Origin: an uncultured Pseudomonadota bacterium
Lineage (GTDB): Bacteria > Myxococcota_A > Polyangia > HGW-17
Assembly: GCA_938004375.1 (NCBI GenBank)
Contig: CALKWH010000233.1
Span: forward strand, 1 to 6,314
Direction: 5' to 3'
Length of the DNA: 6,314 nt
Positions 1 through 5,100 of this stretch are shown here, one piece after another. Positions within the stretch are counted from its first letter, which is position 1. Each line of letters begins with the position of its first letter. The notes beneath the pieces are model-generated. The model saw only the letters and a list, made by a program, of their open reading frames with translations. It did not search any database and was not told where the DNA came from. The position numbers and the translations under genes are program-made.

Positions 1-89
1 TATGCCTCTCCGCCATGTGCTTTTGTTGTGTGTAGCTCGTGCGCTCACCGTGTTCCCCACTCTTTCCATACCCGCCGCTCTTCCGATCT
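1..89. other. Illumina P5/TruSeq adapter remnant (5' contig end, degenerate)
   Basis: Positions 57-89 match the last 33 bases of the Illumina universal (read 1) adapter with only a few mismatches (57, 68, 72 and 75), ending in an exact GCTCTTCCGATCT at 77-89. Positions 41-56 still resemble the preceding adapter portion (GCG..CACCG.G.TC). Positions 1-40 are too degraded to align convincingly and probably come from low-quality read ends. The three forward frames give peptides recognisable as mistranslated adapter (TRRSSDL, ALPI and PLFRS types). No genomic meaning should be given to 1-89, and any start codon placed here is artificial. Confidence 0.93.
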
Positions 90-90
90 G

Positions 91-885
91 GCCATTGCCT
101 CGTCCAATTTCCCCGCGCTCACCGAGACCGACTTCCACCTGGTCATCCGCCAGGTCAATCCGGACGGCTCGGCGGCCTTCACCTGTCGCGTGGTCGGCTT
201 CTCGTCGTACGCCATGCCCGGACGCGCGCTCATGGCCTCCCACGAGGGCCTGGCCGCCGACGCCCTGGAGGTGACCGGCACCCTCACGGCCAAGGGCCAG
301 GTCTCCTTCGACGAGGAGGCCTACCTCGTGGTGACCGACAAGAACGAGAAGTTCTACGTCCGCGCCAAGGCGGGCGCCACGGAGGCCTCGGCCGAGGCCT
401 CCGACGGCGAGACCACCGTGTCGGTCTACGCGGCCTACGATCCCAAGACCGGCAAGGTGATCGGCGGTGCGAAGACCACCGTCAAGAACCCGCGCAAGAC
501 CGCTGCGACGCTGACCCTCGGCGAGAACGACCGCCGCGTGGACATCCTGCCCAAGCAGATCATGGAGCTCTTCGCGCTGCCCGAGAACCCGGCGCCGGTG
601 GGCTCCGCCGTGGCGCTGCAGCTGCCGGGTGCCTCGATCCAGTTCCTGGTCGACTCCTACGAGAACGACCTCGCGAAACTGAAGATGTCGTTCGCCGCCG
701 ACACCGCCGGCATGGCGGGCGGCGACTCCCCGGCGGCGGCGATGCCGAAGATGACCGGCCTGGTCGAGGGCGCCTTCGCCGTGGCCGCCGGCCAACTGAA
801 GTACGTGAACGGCAAGGTGAAGACCGAGATCAGCATGGGCACCACCGTGAACATGACCTCGACGTTCAGTTTGAAGTTGCAGTGA
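91..885 (+). CDS. Unrecognised beta-rich protein, C-terminal part (5' end lost at adapter)
   Basis: The frame is open from the adapter junction to TGA at 883-885 and gives 264 genuine residues. The start codon lies outside the contig; ATGs at 28 or inside the adapter are artefacts. Coding is supported by G/C-rich third positions and a sensible protein composition. The chain looks like alternating beta strands: an N-terminal part with VIRQVNPDGSAAFTCRVVGF, a middle part with VSVYAAYDPKTGKVIGGA and a hydrophobic amphipathic end, MTSTFSLKLQ. A single cysteine is visible (in AAFTCRV). There are no transmembrane segments and no catalytic motif I recognise. The pattern LPENPAPVGS followed by strand-rich sequence vaguely recalls DUF6263-like secreted proteins, but this is a weak impression from memory. 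The missing N-terminus would probably have held an export signal, by analogy with the neighbours. The next gene starts 133 bp downstream on the same strand and appears to have its own control region, so co-transcription is uncertain. Confidence 0.75.
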   Translation, partial: AIASSNFPALTETDFHLVIRQVNPDGSAAFTCRVVGFSSYAMPGRALMASHEGLAADALEVTGTLTAKGQVSFDEEAYLVVTDKNEKFYVRAKAGATEASAEASDGETTVSVYAAYDPKTGKVIGGAKTTVKNPRKTAATLTLGENDRRVDILPKQIMELFALPENPAPVGSAVALQLPGASIQFLVDSYENDLAKLKMSFAADTAGMAGGDSPAAAMPKMTGLVEGAFAVAAGQLKYVNGKVKTEISMGTTVNMTSTFSLKLQ

Positions 886-903
886 GGGCACGGCGAGGGG
901 GAG

Positions 904-926
904 TTCGATTTCGATTTCGATTTCGA
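904..926. repeat. (TTCGAT)n hexanucleotide microsatellite, about 3.8 copies
   Basis: Perfect TTCGAT units occupy 904-909, 910-915 and 916-921, followed by TTCGA at 922-926. The array begins 18 bp after the stop of the upstream gene and lies about 40 bp upstream of the candidate -35 element of the next gene. The ends can pair (GTTCGA 903-908 with TCGAAC 928-933), giving a weak 6-bp stem with a large loop. No T-run follows, so it is not an intrinsic terminator. It is not in a coding frame I accept. Its function is unknown; copy-number change by slippage is possible but cannot be judged from one sequence. Confidence 0.85.
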
Positions 927-951
927 GTCGAACGGACCCAACCGGGCAGGC

Positions 952-974
952 TTGCGCAATTATTGGTTGAACCA
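952..974. promoter_or_regulatory. Two adjacent palindromes, possible operator
   Basis: TTGCGCAA at 952-959 is a perfect 8-bp palindrome. TGGTTGAACCA at 964-974 is a perfect inverted repeat around a central G. Their centres are 13-14 bp apart, not far from one and a quarter helical turns. The second overlaps the candidate -35 hexamer of the lipoprotein gene (967-972), a common position for a repressor site. The symmetry is directly visible; regulator binding is inference, and short palindromes also occur by chance. Confidence 0.3.
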
Positions 975-996
975 TTTCTGTGGGATGGGGTAGAGT
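967..996 (+). promoter_or_regulatory. Candidate sigma70-type promoter for the RCC1 lipoprotein gene
   Basis: TTGAAC (967-972) is followed after 18 bp by TAGAGT (991-996); each hexamer matches the consensus at about four of six positions. Transcription would start near 1003, leaving a very short leader with the Shine-Dalgarno GGAGG at 1006-1010. The region is less GC-rich than the flanking genes, as expected of a promoter. The match is weak and the sigma factor usage of the host is unknown. Confidence 0.3.
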
Positions 997-1018
997 CCGT
1001 GTCGTGGAGGCAGACGAC

Positions 1019-2959
1019 ATGAAACGCGGGCATTTTTTCCTGGCATTTCTCTTTACCATGGCCCTCGGTTGCGATCAGGGGACCAAGACCGTCGGCTCCT
1101 GCGGCGACGACTTCGTGGATCCGGGCGAAGACTGCGACGGGAGCGCGGAGATCACAGCGACCTGCACCGATTTGGGCTTCCACACCGACGCGGCCCCGGT
1201 CACCTGCACCTCGAAGTGCGCGTTCGACGTGGGCGCCTGCGGCCCGCGGTGCGGTGACGGCACGCTCCAGGCGCAGTTCGAGGACTGCGAGGGCACCGAC
1301 CTCAACGGCCAGACCTGTCAGAGCCAGGGCACCAGCGGGGGCGTGCTGCAGTGCGGCGCGGACTGTCAATTCGACCTGAGCCGCTGCGAGAGCATCTGCG
1401 GGAACCAGATGGTCGAGCTCGAGGAGGCGTGCGACGACGGCGCCCTGGTCGAGGGCGACGGCTGCAGCCGCACCTGCACGGTGGAGCCGGGCTGGACCTG
1501 CCTGGAGGGGAACCCCTCGGTGTGCGATCCGGTCTGCGGCGACGGCCTGCGCGTGGGAGACGAACTGGACACCGGCCGCTGCGACGACGGCGACCTCGAC
1601 GACGGCGACGGCTGCTCGGCCGCCTGCGAGACCGAGACCGGCTGGGACTGCGACGCCGCCGAGCCCACCTCCTGCACGGAGGTCTGCGGCGACGGCCTGC
1701 GCGTGGGGGACGAGCCCTGCGACGGCGCCGATCTGGGCGTGGCCGACTGCGTCACCGCCGGCCTGTCCGGCGGCACCCTCGCCTGCGCGACCGGCTGCGT
1801 CTTCGACACCGCCGGCTGCTTCACCTGCGGCGACGGCGTGTGCAGCGACGCCCTGGGCGAGGACCGGGCGGCCTGCCCCGCGGACTGCGGCCTCACGGCC
1901 ATCGCCGGCCACACGAACCACACGTGCGCCCTCACCGGCGAGGGCACCGTCTGGTGCTGGGGCCGCAACTCTTCGGGCCAGCTCGGCGACAACTCCACCA
2001 CCGACCGCACCTCCCCCGTCCAGGTCCTTCCGCCCGAGGGCGGCACGTTTCCCTTCGACGACGTCGCCTCCCTGGCCGTCGCGTTCCTGCACACCTGCGC
2101 CCGCAAGACCGACGGGACCGTCTGGTGCTGGGGGACCAACTCGAACGGTGAACTGGGGAACAACTACAACGTCCCCAGTTCGAAGCCGCTGCGGACCCAC
2201 GACATCACGGACGCCGTCGGGCTCACGGCCGGATCGAGCCACACCTGCGTGCTGCGCGCCTCGGGCGCGGTGGGGTGCTGGGGCGTCAACGAGCACGGTC
2301 AGGTCGGCGACGGCACCACCATGAACCGCATGGGCGTGATGCCGGTGGCCGGACTGACCGACGCGGCCGAGGTCGTGGCCGGGGACGACCACACCTGCGC
2401 CCGCAAGACCGACGGGACCGTCTGGTGCTGGGGATGGAATGCCTATGGCCAGCTCGGCGACGGCACCGCCACCGACCGCCCGGCGCCGGTCCAGGTGACG
2501 GGCCTGACCGACGTGCGCGCCCTCGCCGCCGCCGTCAATCACACGTGCGCGGTCAGGACCGACTCCACCCTCTGGTGCTGGGGCCGCAACAACGACCGCC
2601 AGCTCGGCGACGGCACCACCACCGACCGCCCGACCCCCGTCCAGGTGGCCGGCCAGACGCAGGTGACCTGGGTGCTCGCCGCCGGCCGCCACACGTGTGT
2701 CATCCAATGGGACAACTCCATGTGGTGCTGGGGGGACAACACCTACGGCCAGCTCGGCGACGGCACCACCACCGACCGCTCGGCACCGACCCTCCTCACC
2801 GTGGTCGACGATCAAATCTGGTTCGCCACCATGACCAACCACGCCTGCGTCGTGCACCCCGACGGCGACGCCCGGTGCTGGGGGCGCAACAACGTCGGCC
2901 AGTTGGGCGACGGCACCATCGTCGACTCCCCGTCCGCTCGGACCCCACACATCCCGTAA
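1019..2959 (+). CDS. Lipoprotein with myxococcal cysteine-rich repeats and an RCC1 propeller
   Basis: A 646-residue predicted surface lipoprotein. ATG 1019 is chosen because GGAGG lies at 1006-1010, 8 bases upstream, and because it yields a classical lipoprotein signal: MKRGHFF, a hydrophobic core, and lipobox ALGC with the lipidated Cys18. An upstream in-frame GTG at 980 would bury this signal. Residues 28-290 hold five six-Cys modules plus one four-Cys module of the form CGDGVCS..CPADC. Modules 3 and 4 (127-169, 173-219) follow the DUF4215/myxococcal disulfide repeat pattern CDDG..GDGCS..C..E.GW.C. Modules 1, 2 and 5 (28-74, 78-123, 223-267) are a related type, C..CDG..C..C...C.FD...C. Residues 292-646 are seven RCC1-type repeats with HTC...CWG.N..GQLGDGT. 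RCC1 propellers usually mediate protein or ligand binding, so a binding or adhesion role at the cell surface is the likeliest inference. No catalytic domain is visible. The gene stops 5 bp from the convergent permease gene. Confidence 0.95.
   Translation: MKRGHFFLAFLFTMALGCDQGTKTVGSCGDDFVDPGEDCDGSAEITATCTDLGFHTDAAPVTCTSKCAFDVGACGPRCGDGTLQAQFEDCEGTDLNGQTCQSQGTSGGVLQCGADCQFDLSRCESICGNQMVELEEACDDGALVEGDGCSRTCTVEPGWTCLEGNPSVCDPVCGDGLRVGDELDTGRCDDGDLDDGDGCSAACETETGWDCDAAEPTSCTEVCGDGLRVGDEPCDGADLGVADCVTAGLSGGTLACATGCVFDTAGCFTCGDGVCSDALGEDRAACPADCGLTAIAGHTNHTCALTGEGTVWCWGRNSSGQLGDNSTTDRTSPVQVLPPEGGTFPFDDVASLAVAFLHTCARKTDGTVWCWGTNSNGELGNNYNVPSSKPLRTHDITDAVGLTAGSSHTCVLRASGAVGCWGVNEHGQVGDGTTMNRMGVMPVAGLTDAAEVVAGDDHTCARKTDGTVWCWGWNAYGQLGDGTATDRPAPVQVTGLTDVRALAAAVNHTCAVRTDSTLWCWGRNNDRQLGDGTTTDRPTPVQVAGQTQVTWVLAAGRHTCVIQWDNSMWCWGDNTYGQLGDGTTTDRSAPTLLTVVDDQIWFATMTNHACVVHPDGDARCWGRNNVGQLGDGTIVDSPSARTPHIP
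1100..1891 (+). repeat. Cysteine-rich module array inside the lipoprotein (A-A-B-B-A plus short module)
   Basis: Residues 28-291 contain 34 cysteines. Type A modules have Cys at 28/39/49/63/67/74, 78/90/100/112/116/123 and 223/234/244/256/260/267. Type B (DUF4215-like) modules have Cys at 127/138/149/153/161/169 and 173/188/199/203/211/219. A terminal module has Cys at 270/275/286/290. Each count is even, consistent with full disulfide pairing in an oxidising compartment. Module 4 carries a short insertion (LDTGR) before its CDDG. At DNA level the 27 bases at 1531-1557 recur exactly at 1681-1707, 150 bp on, which shows recent duplication or conversion at the module starts. Confidence 0.88.
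1892..2956 (+). repeat. Seven RCC1-type repeats (150-bp / 50-residue period)
   Basis: The H-[TA]-C motifs end at residues 303, 360, 410, 460, 510, 560 and 610, and the CWG cysteines are at 313, 370, 420, 470, 520, 570 and 620. From the second repeat on, the period is exactly 50 residues; the first interval is 57 because of an insertion (PPEGGTFPF, 338-346). Seven repeats match the seven blades of the RCC1 fold. Repeat 2 has the most divergent tail (GELGNNYNVPSSK). Exact DNA repeats are present: 44 bp at 2090-2133 and 2390-2433 (repeats 2 and 4), and 32 bp at 2598-2629 and 2748-2779 (repeats 5 and 6). Confidence 0.92.
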
Positions 2960-2964
2960 ATCGT

Positions 2965-4317
2965 TTATTTTTTCCGAAAGCGCTGTGACTTGAGCGCCAG
3001 CTCCAGCCCGAGCGCCAGGGCGCCCGTGGCCATCACCGCCACGCTCACCCAGGCGCCGCTGCCGGTGTAAGTCAGGCTGTTGTGGAGCATGAAGGCGCAG
3101 AACAACACGAACAGCGCCGGCGTGAGGGGATAGAGCGGCACCCGGAACGGACGCGGGCGCTCCGGTTCCTTCTGGCGCAGGGCAAACAGCGAAAATCCGG
3201 TGAGCAAAAAGAAGAACCAGAATGCCGGCGAGGTGTAGCCCACCATGGCCTGCAGACCCTTTTTATAATACGCCCCCAACCCGACCAGCGCCAGAGCCAC
3301 CCCCGCCTGGAACAGCAGCGCGGCCACGGGCGCTCCGCGACCACCGTCCCAGCGGCCCAGAAAAGGCAGCAGGCGAAAGTCGCGCCCGAAGGCGTAGTTG
3401 CTGCGCGCCCCCGTGAGGATCGTGACGTTGGCGGTGGAGAGCGCGGCGCTGAGGATCAGAAGCGCCATGAGCACGCCGAAGCCATCCCCCAGCGTGCCCC
3501 CCACCAGGTCGTGGTAGGCCGAGAACGACCGCATCCCCGACAGCCCCAGGGCGTGAAAGAGCGCGAAGTTCACCAGCAGGTAGACCACCGTCACCACCGC
3601 GATGCCGGCCAAAAGCGAGCGCACGATGTTGCGCTCCGGGTTGCGGATCTCGGCCGAGATGTAGGCTGCCTCGTTCCAGCCGCCGAAGGTCAGCAGCACG
3701 AAGACCATGGCCATGCCGAACCCCGCCATGGTCTGACCGCCGCCGCCCCCGCCAGAGACGCCCGCGACCGGTGCCGGCGCCGGCCCGGCCACGAACGCGC
3801 CCAGCACGAAGACGACCAGCAGCCCCGAGAGGATCGCTGCCGTGAGCGCCTTTTGCGTTGCGTTGGAGCTCTTCACGCCGGCCACGTTCAGCCCCGTGAG
3901 CGCGAGCACCACGACCGCCGCCCAGAGCGCGTCCGAGTGCGCCCCCAGGGGCCAGTACCGTGTGAGCTCCCCTCCCACCACGAAGGCCATCATGGCGATG
4001 GAGCCGGGCTGGATGATCGTCATGCGCGTCCAGGCGAACACGAAGGCGGGCTTCTCCCCGAGCCCGCGGGACAGAAAGTGGTAGTCGCCGCCGGCGTCCG
4101 GGTGGGCGCAGGCCAGCTCGGCGTAGCACAGCACGCCCACGAACGAGACCAGCCCACCCAGCAGCCACACCGCCGCCAACCACCACCCCGAGGCGATGTT
4201 CATGGCGATGAGCGTGGGGAACTGGAAGATCCCGGCACCGATGACGATGCCGACGACCACCGCGATGCTGTCATATATCGAATAAGTCCTGCCGGGCTGT
4301 TGCGCGCCAGATTCCAT
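2965..4317 (-). CDS. APC-superfamily amino-acid permease (LAT/SLC7-like)
   Basis: A 450-residue integral inner-membrane transporter with about 12 predicted hydrophobic segments, close to the usual length of bacterial APC permeases. TM1 (about 17-39) contains the unwound-helix motif GIVIGAGIF (23-31), which in this superfamily contacts the substrate amino group. After TM2 comes YAELACAHPDAGGDY (65-79), the family's YxEL...P.sGGxY signature. TM6 and the following loop carry FGGWNEAAYISAEIRNPER (211-229), and GARSNYAFGRDFRLLP (303-318) is the conserved loop after TM8. RPRPFRVPLYPLTPALF (387-403) is the typical LAT-like segment before TM11. The TM5-TM6 loop is unusual in holding six consecutive glycines (189-194). 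The substrate cannot be read from sequence; neutral amino acids or an exchanger role are possible. ATG 4317 is preferred because of a strong Shine-Dalgarno; GTG 4335, overlapping the upstream stop as GTGA, is the alternative. It is probably co-transcribed with the lipoprotein gene 14 bp upstream. Confidence 0.93.
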   Translation of the reverse strand: MESGAQQPGRTYSIYDSIAVVVGIVIGAGIFQFPTLIAMNIASGWWLAAVWLLGGLVSFVGVLCYAELACAHPDAGGDYHFLSRGLGEKPAFVFAWTRMTIIQPGSIAMMAFVVGGELTRYWPLGAHSDALWAAVVVLALTGLNVAGVKSSNATQKALTAAILSGLLVVFVLGAFVAGPAPAPVAGVSGGGGGGQTMAGFGMAMVFVLLTFGGWNEAAYISAEIRNPERNIVRSLLAGIAVVTVVYLLVNFALFHALGLSGMRSFSAYHDLVGGTLGDGFGVLMALLILSAALSTANVTILTGARSNYAFGRDFRLLPFLGRWDGGRGAPVAALLFQAGVALALVGLGAYYKKGLQAMVGYTSPAFWFFFLLTGFSLFALRQKEPERPRPFRVPLYPLTPALFVLFCAFMLHNSLTYTGSGAWVSVAVMATGALALGLELALKSQRFRKK

Positions 4318-4323
4318 GTTCGT

Positions 4324-4330
4324 CTCCCCC
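4324..4330 (-). promoter_or_regulatory. Shine-Dalgarno GGGGGAG that decides the permease start
   Basis: Read on the minus strand, GGGGGAG is followed by six bases (ACGAAC) and then ATG at 4317-4315. This supports ATG 4317 over GTG 4335. The GTG alternative would add six residues (GTG-encoded Met, then TGETN) and overlap the upstream stop by four bases (GTGA), so translational coupling cannot be excluded. Confidence 0.6.
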
Positions 4331-4331
4331 G

Positions 4332-4910
4332 TCACTCGGTCTTCCCGGCCGGGCTGATCCGCAGGGCGCGCGCCAGGCGGGCCCGCCGATCGATCTGCCG
4401 CTCCCCGATGGACAGGGTGTCGAGCACGACGCGGGCCGTTCCCCGGGCCGGTTTTTCGGCCGTGCCCTGGCCGAAGGCGGCCTCGGCCTGGACCGGATTC
4501 GACAGCACGTAGGAGCGAATCTGCTCCGGATTCTCTCCGTCGAGGAAAGGCAGCGCGTCGGTGTGCCGGGGATCGATGGCCAGGATCCAGCCGTCCCCGT
4601 CCCCGGTGAAATCGGAGTACTCGTAGGTGACGTCGACCTCGAGCTCGCCCTCGAGGGTCACGTCGATCAACGTCCCCTGCTGGCGCTCCACGGACTTCAC
4701 CACGAAGGCCCCCACCCGGTCACCGGGCTTGACCTTCTGCCGGTCGATCCGCAACGGGGCGGGGGGCGTCTCCTTGGTATCCATGGACAATGTTTGCGTC
4801 GGCGCCTTCTCGGGGGTCGCGGAGTCGGGCGTGGACGGGGATTTGGCCCCCGAGCAGGCGGCGAGGCTGATGACGGCGAGTGCCGCGTAAAAATAATGAT
4901 GAAATTTCAT
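4332..4910 (-). CDS. Small unrecognised lipoprotein upstream of the permease
   Basis: A 192-residue protein. ATG 4910 is chosen because it opens a clear lipoprotein signal, MKFHHYFYAALAVISLAAC, with lipobox LAAC and Cys19, and because GGAAGG at 4919-4924 lies eight bases upstream on the minus strand. The same frame stays open for 74 further codons to 5132, but that extension is basic, low in hydrophobic residues and would bury the signal. After Cys19 comes a Pro/Thr/Ser-rich linker (about 21-52), then a compact beta-rich domain: KVKPGDRVGAFVVKSVE (59-75), LIDVTLEGELEVDVTYEY (81-98) and the acidic turn DFTGDGDGW (100-108). The C-terminal 25 residues are Arg-rich (RQIDRRARLARALRI). I do not recognise a named family. 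The gene ends 14 bp before the permease start, so a joint operon is likely; the protein could assist or sense the transporter's substrate, but that is a guess. Confidence 0.85.
   Translation of the reverse strand: MKFHHYFYAALAVISLAACSGAKSPSTPDSATPEKAPTQTLSMDTKETPPAPLRIDRQKVKPGDRVGAFVVKSVERQQGTLIDVTLEGELEVDVTYEYSDFTGDGDGWILAIDPRHTDALPFLDGENPEQIRSYVLSNPVQAEAAFGQGTAEKPARGTARVVLDTLSIGERQIDRRARLARALRISPAGKTE
4899..4910. promoter_or_regulatory. 12-bp palindrome covering the lipoprotein start codon
   Basis: ATGAAATTTCAT is a perfect palindrome that includes the minus-strand ATG at 4908-4910. Its core TGAAATTTC (4900-4908) recurs exactly at 5059-5067 in the divergent control region. It could be a binding site, but the four codons it spans (Met-Lys-Phe-His) are also ordinary signal-peptide start codons, so coincidence is quite possible. 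Confidence 0.25.
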
Positions 4911-5100
4911 GACTTTCACCTTCCCCGGGACGGTGGCCCCGGTCGCACCGACTTTGGCAGAAAACGCCGCGGAAGACAACCTCCCCCGCGTGACGCTCCC
5001 TCCCCGGCGGTTTTTCCCTTTCCTTTTTTCCACCCGGGTTGTACATTTCCGACCGTCGTGAAATTTCCGGATCCAGGGACGGATCCGCAAGGAGTGCAAC
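4911..5100. other. Divergent intergenic control region
   Basis: This 190-bp region separates the minus-strand lipoprotein-permease operon from the plus-strand exported-protein gene and must hold both promoters unless one lies in coding sequence. I found no convincing -35/-10 pair on either strand; TTGTAC at 5039-5044 lacks a good partner at the right distance. Visible structures are a 21-base pure pyrimidine run (5011-5031), a second TGAAATTTC (5059-5067), and a hairpin just before the plus-strand Shine-Dalgarno. A 5-bp arm pair CGGTG/CACCG (4931-4935 and 4946-4950) lies in the leader of the minus-strand gene and is probably incidental. Confidence 0.7.
5068..5087 (+). promoter_or_regulatory. 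7-bp leader hairpin abutting the Shine-Dalgarno
   Basis: CGGATCC (5068-5074) and GGATCCG (5081-5087) are perfect reverse complements around the 6-base loop AGGGAC. The stem ends one base before AAGGAG (5089-5094), the Shine-Dalgarno of the gene at 5101. In the mRNA this could stabilise the 5' end or modulate ribosome access. The pairing is seen directly; the function is inferred. No T-run follows, so it is not a terminator. Confidence 0.45.

Noticed and set aside
944..955. Sigma54-type promoter (GG...TTGC) upstream of the RCC1 lipoprotein
   Set aside because: The GG to GC spacing is too short for the -24/-12 consensus.
39..1022. 327-codon plus-strand frame starting in the adapter
   Set aside because: It begins inside adapter sequence, is Arg/Gly-dominated and overlaps the supported frame of the first gene.
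866..2950. 694-codon open frame on the minus strand opposite the RCC1 lipoprotein gene
   Set aside because: It is antisense to a strongly supported gene, has a low-complexity Gly/Ala/Val/Arg composition mirroring the repeats, and has no signal or domain. Long antisense frames are expected in GC-rich repetitive genes.
2980..2997. GCGCT/AGCGC hairpin near the T-rich stretch at the convergent junction, as an intrinsic terminator
   Set aside because: The T-rich run (2964-2973) lies upstream of the stem when read on the plus strand and becomes A-rich after the stem on the minus strand, so neither direction gives stem-then-U-run. The stem is also short and inside the permease coding end.
3082..4512. 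476-codon plus-strand frame opposite the permease
   Set aside because: The product is rich in Arg/His/Gln/Glu with no membrane segments or motifs, while the minus strand encodes a clear 12-TM permease. It is a shadow frame.
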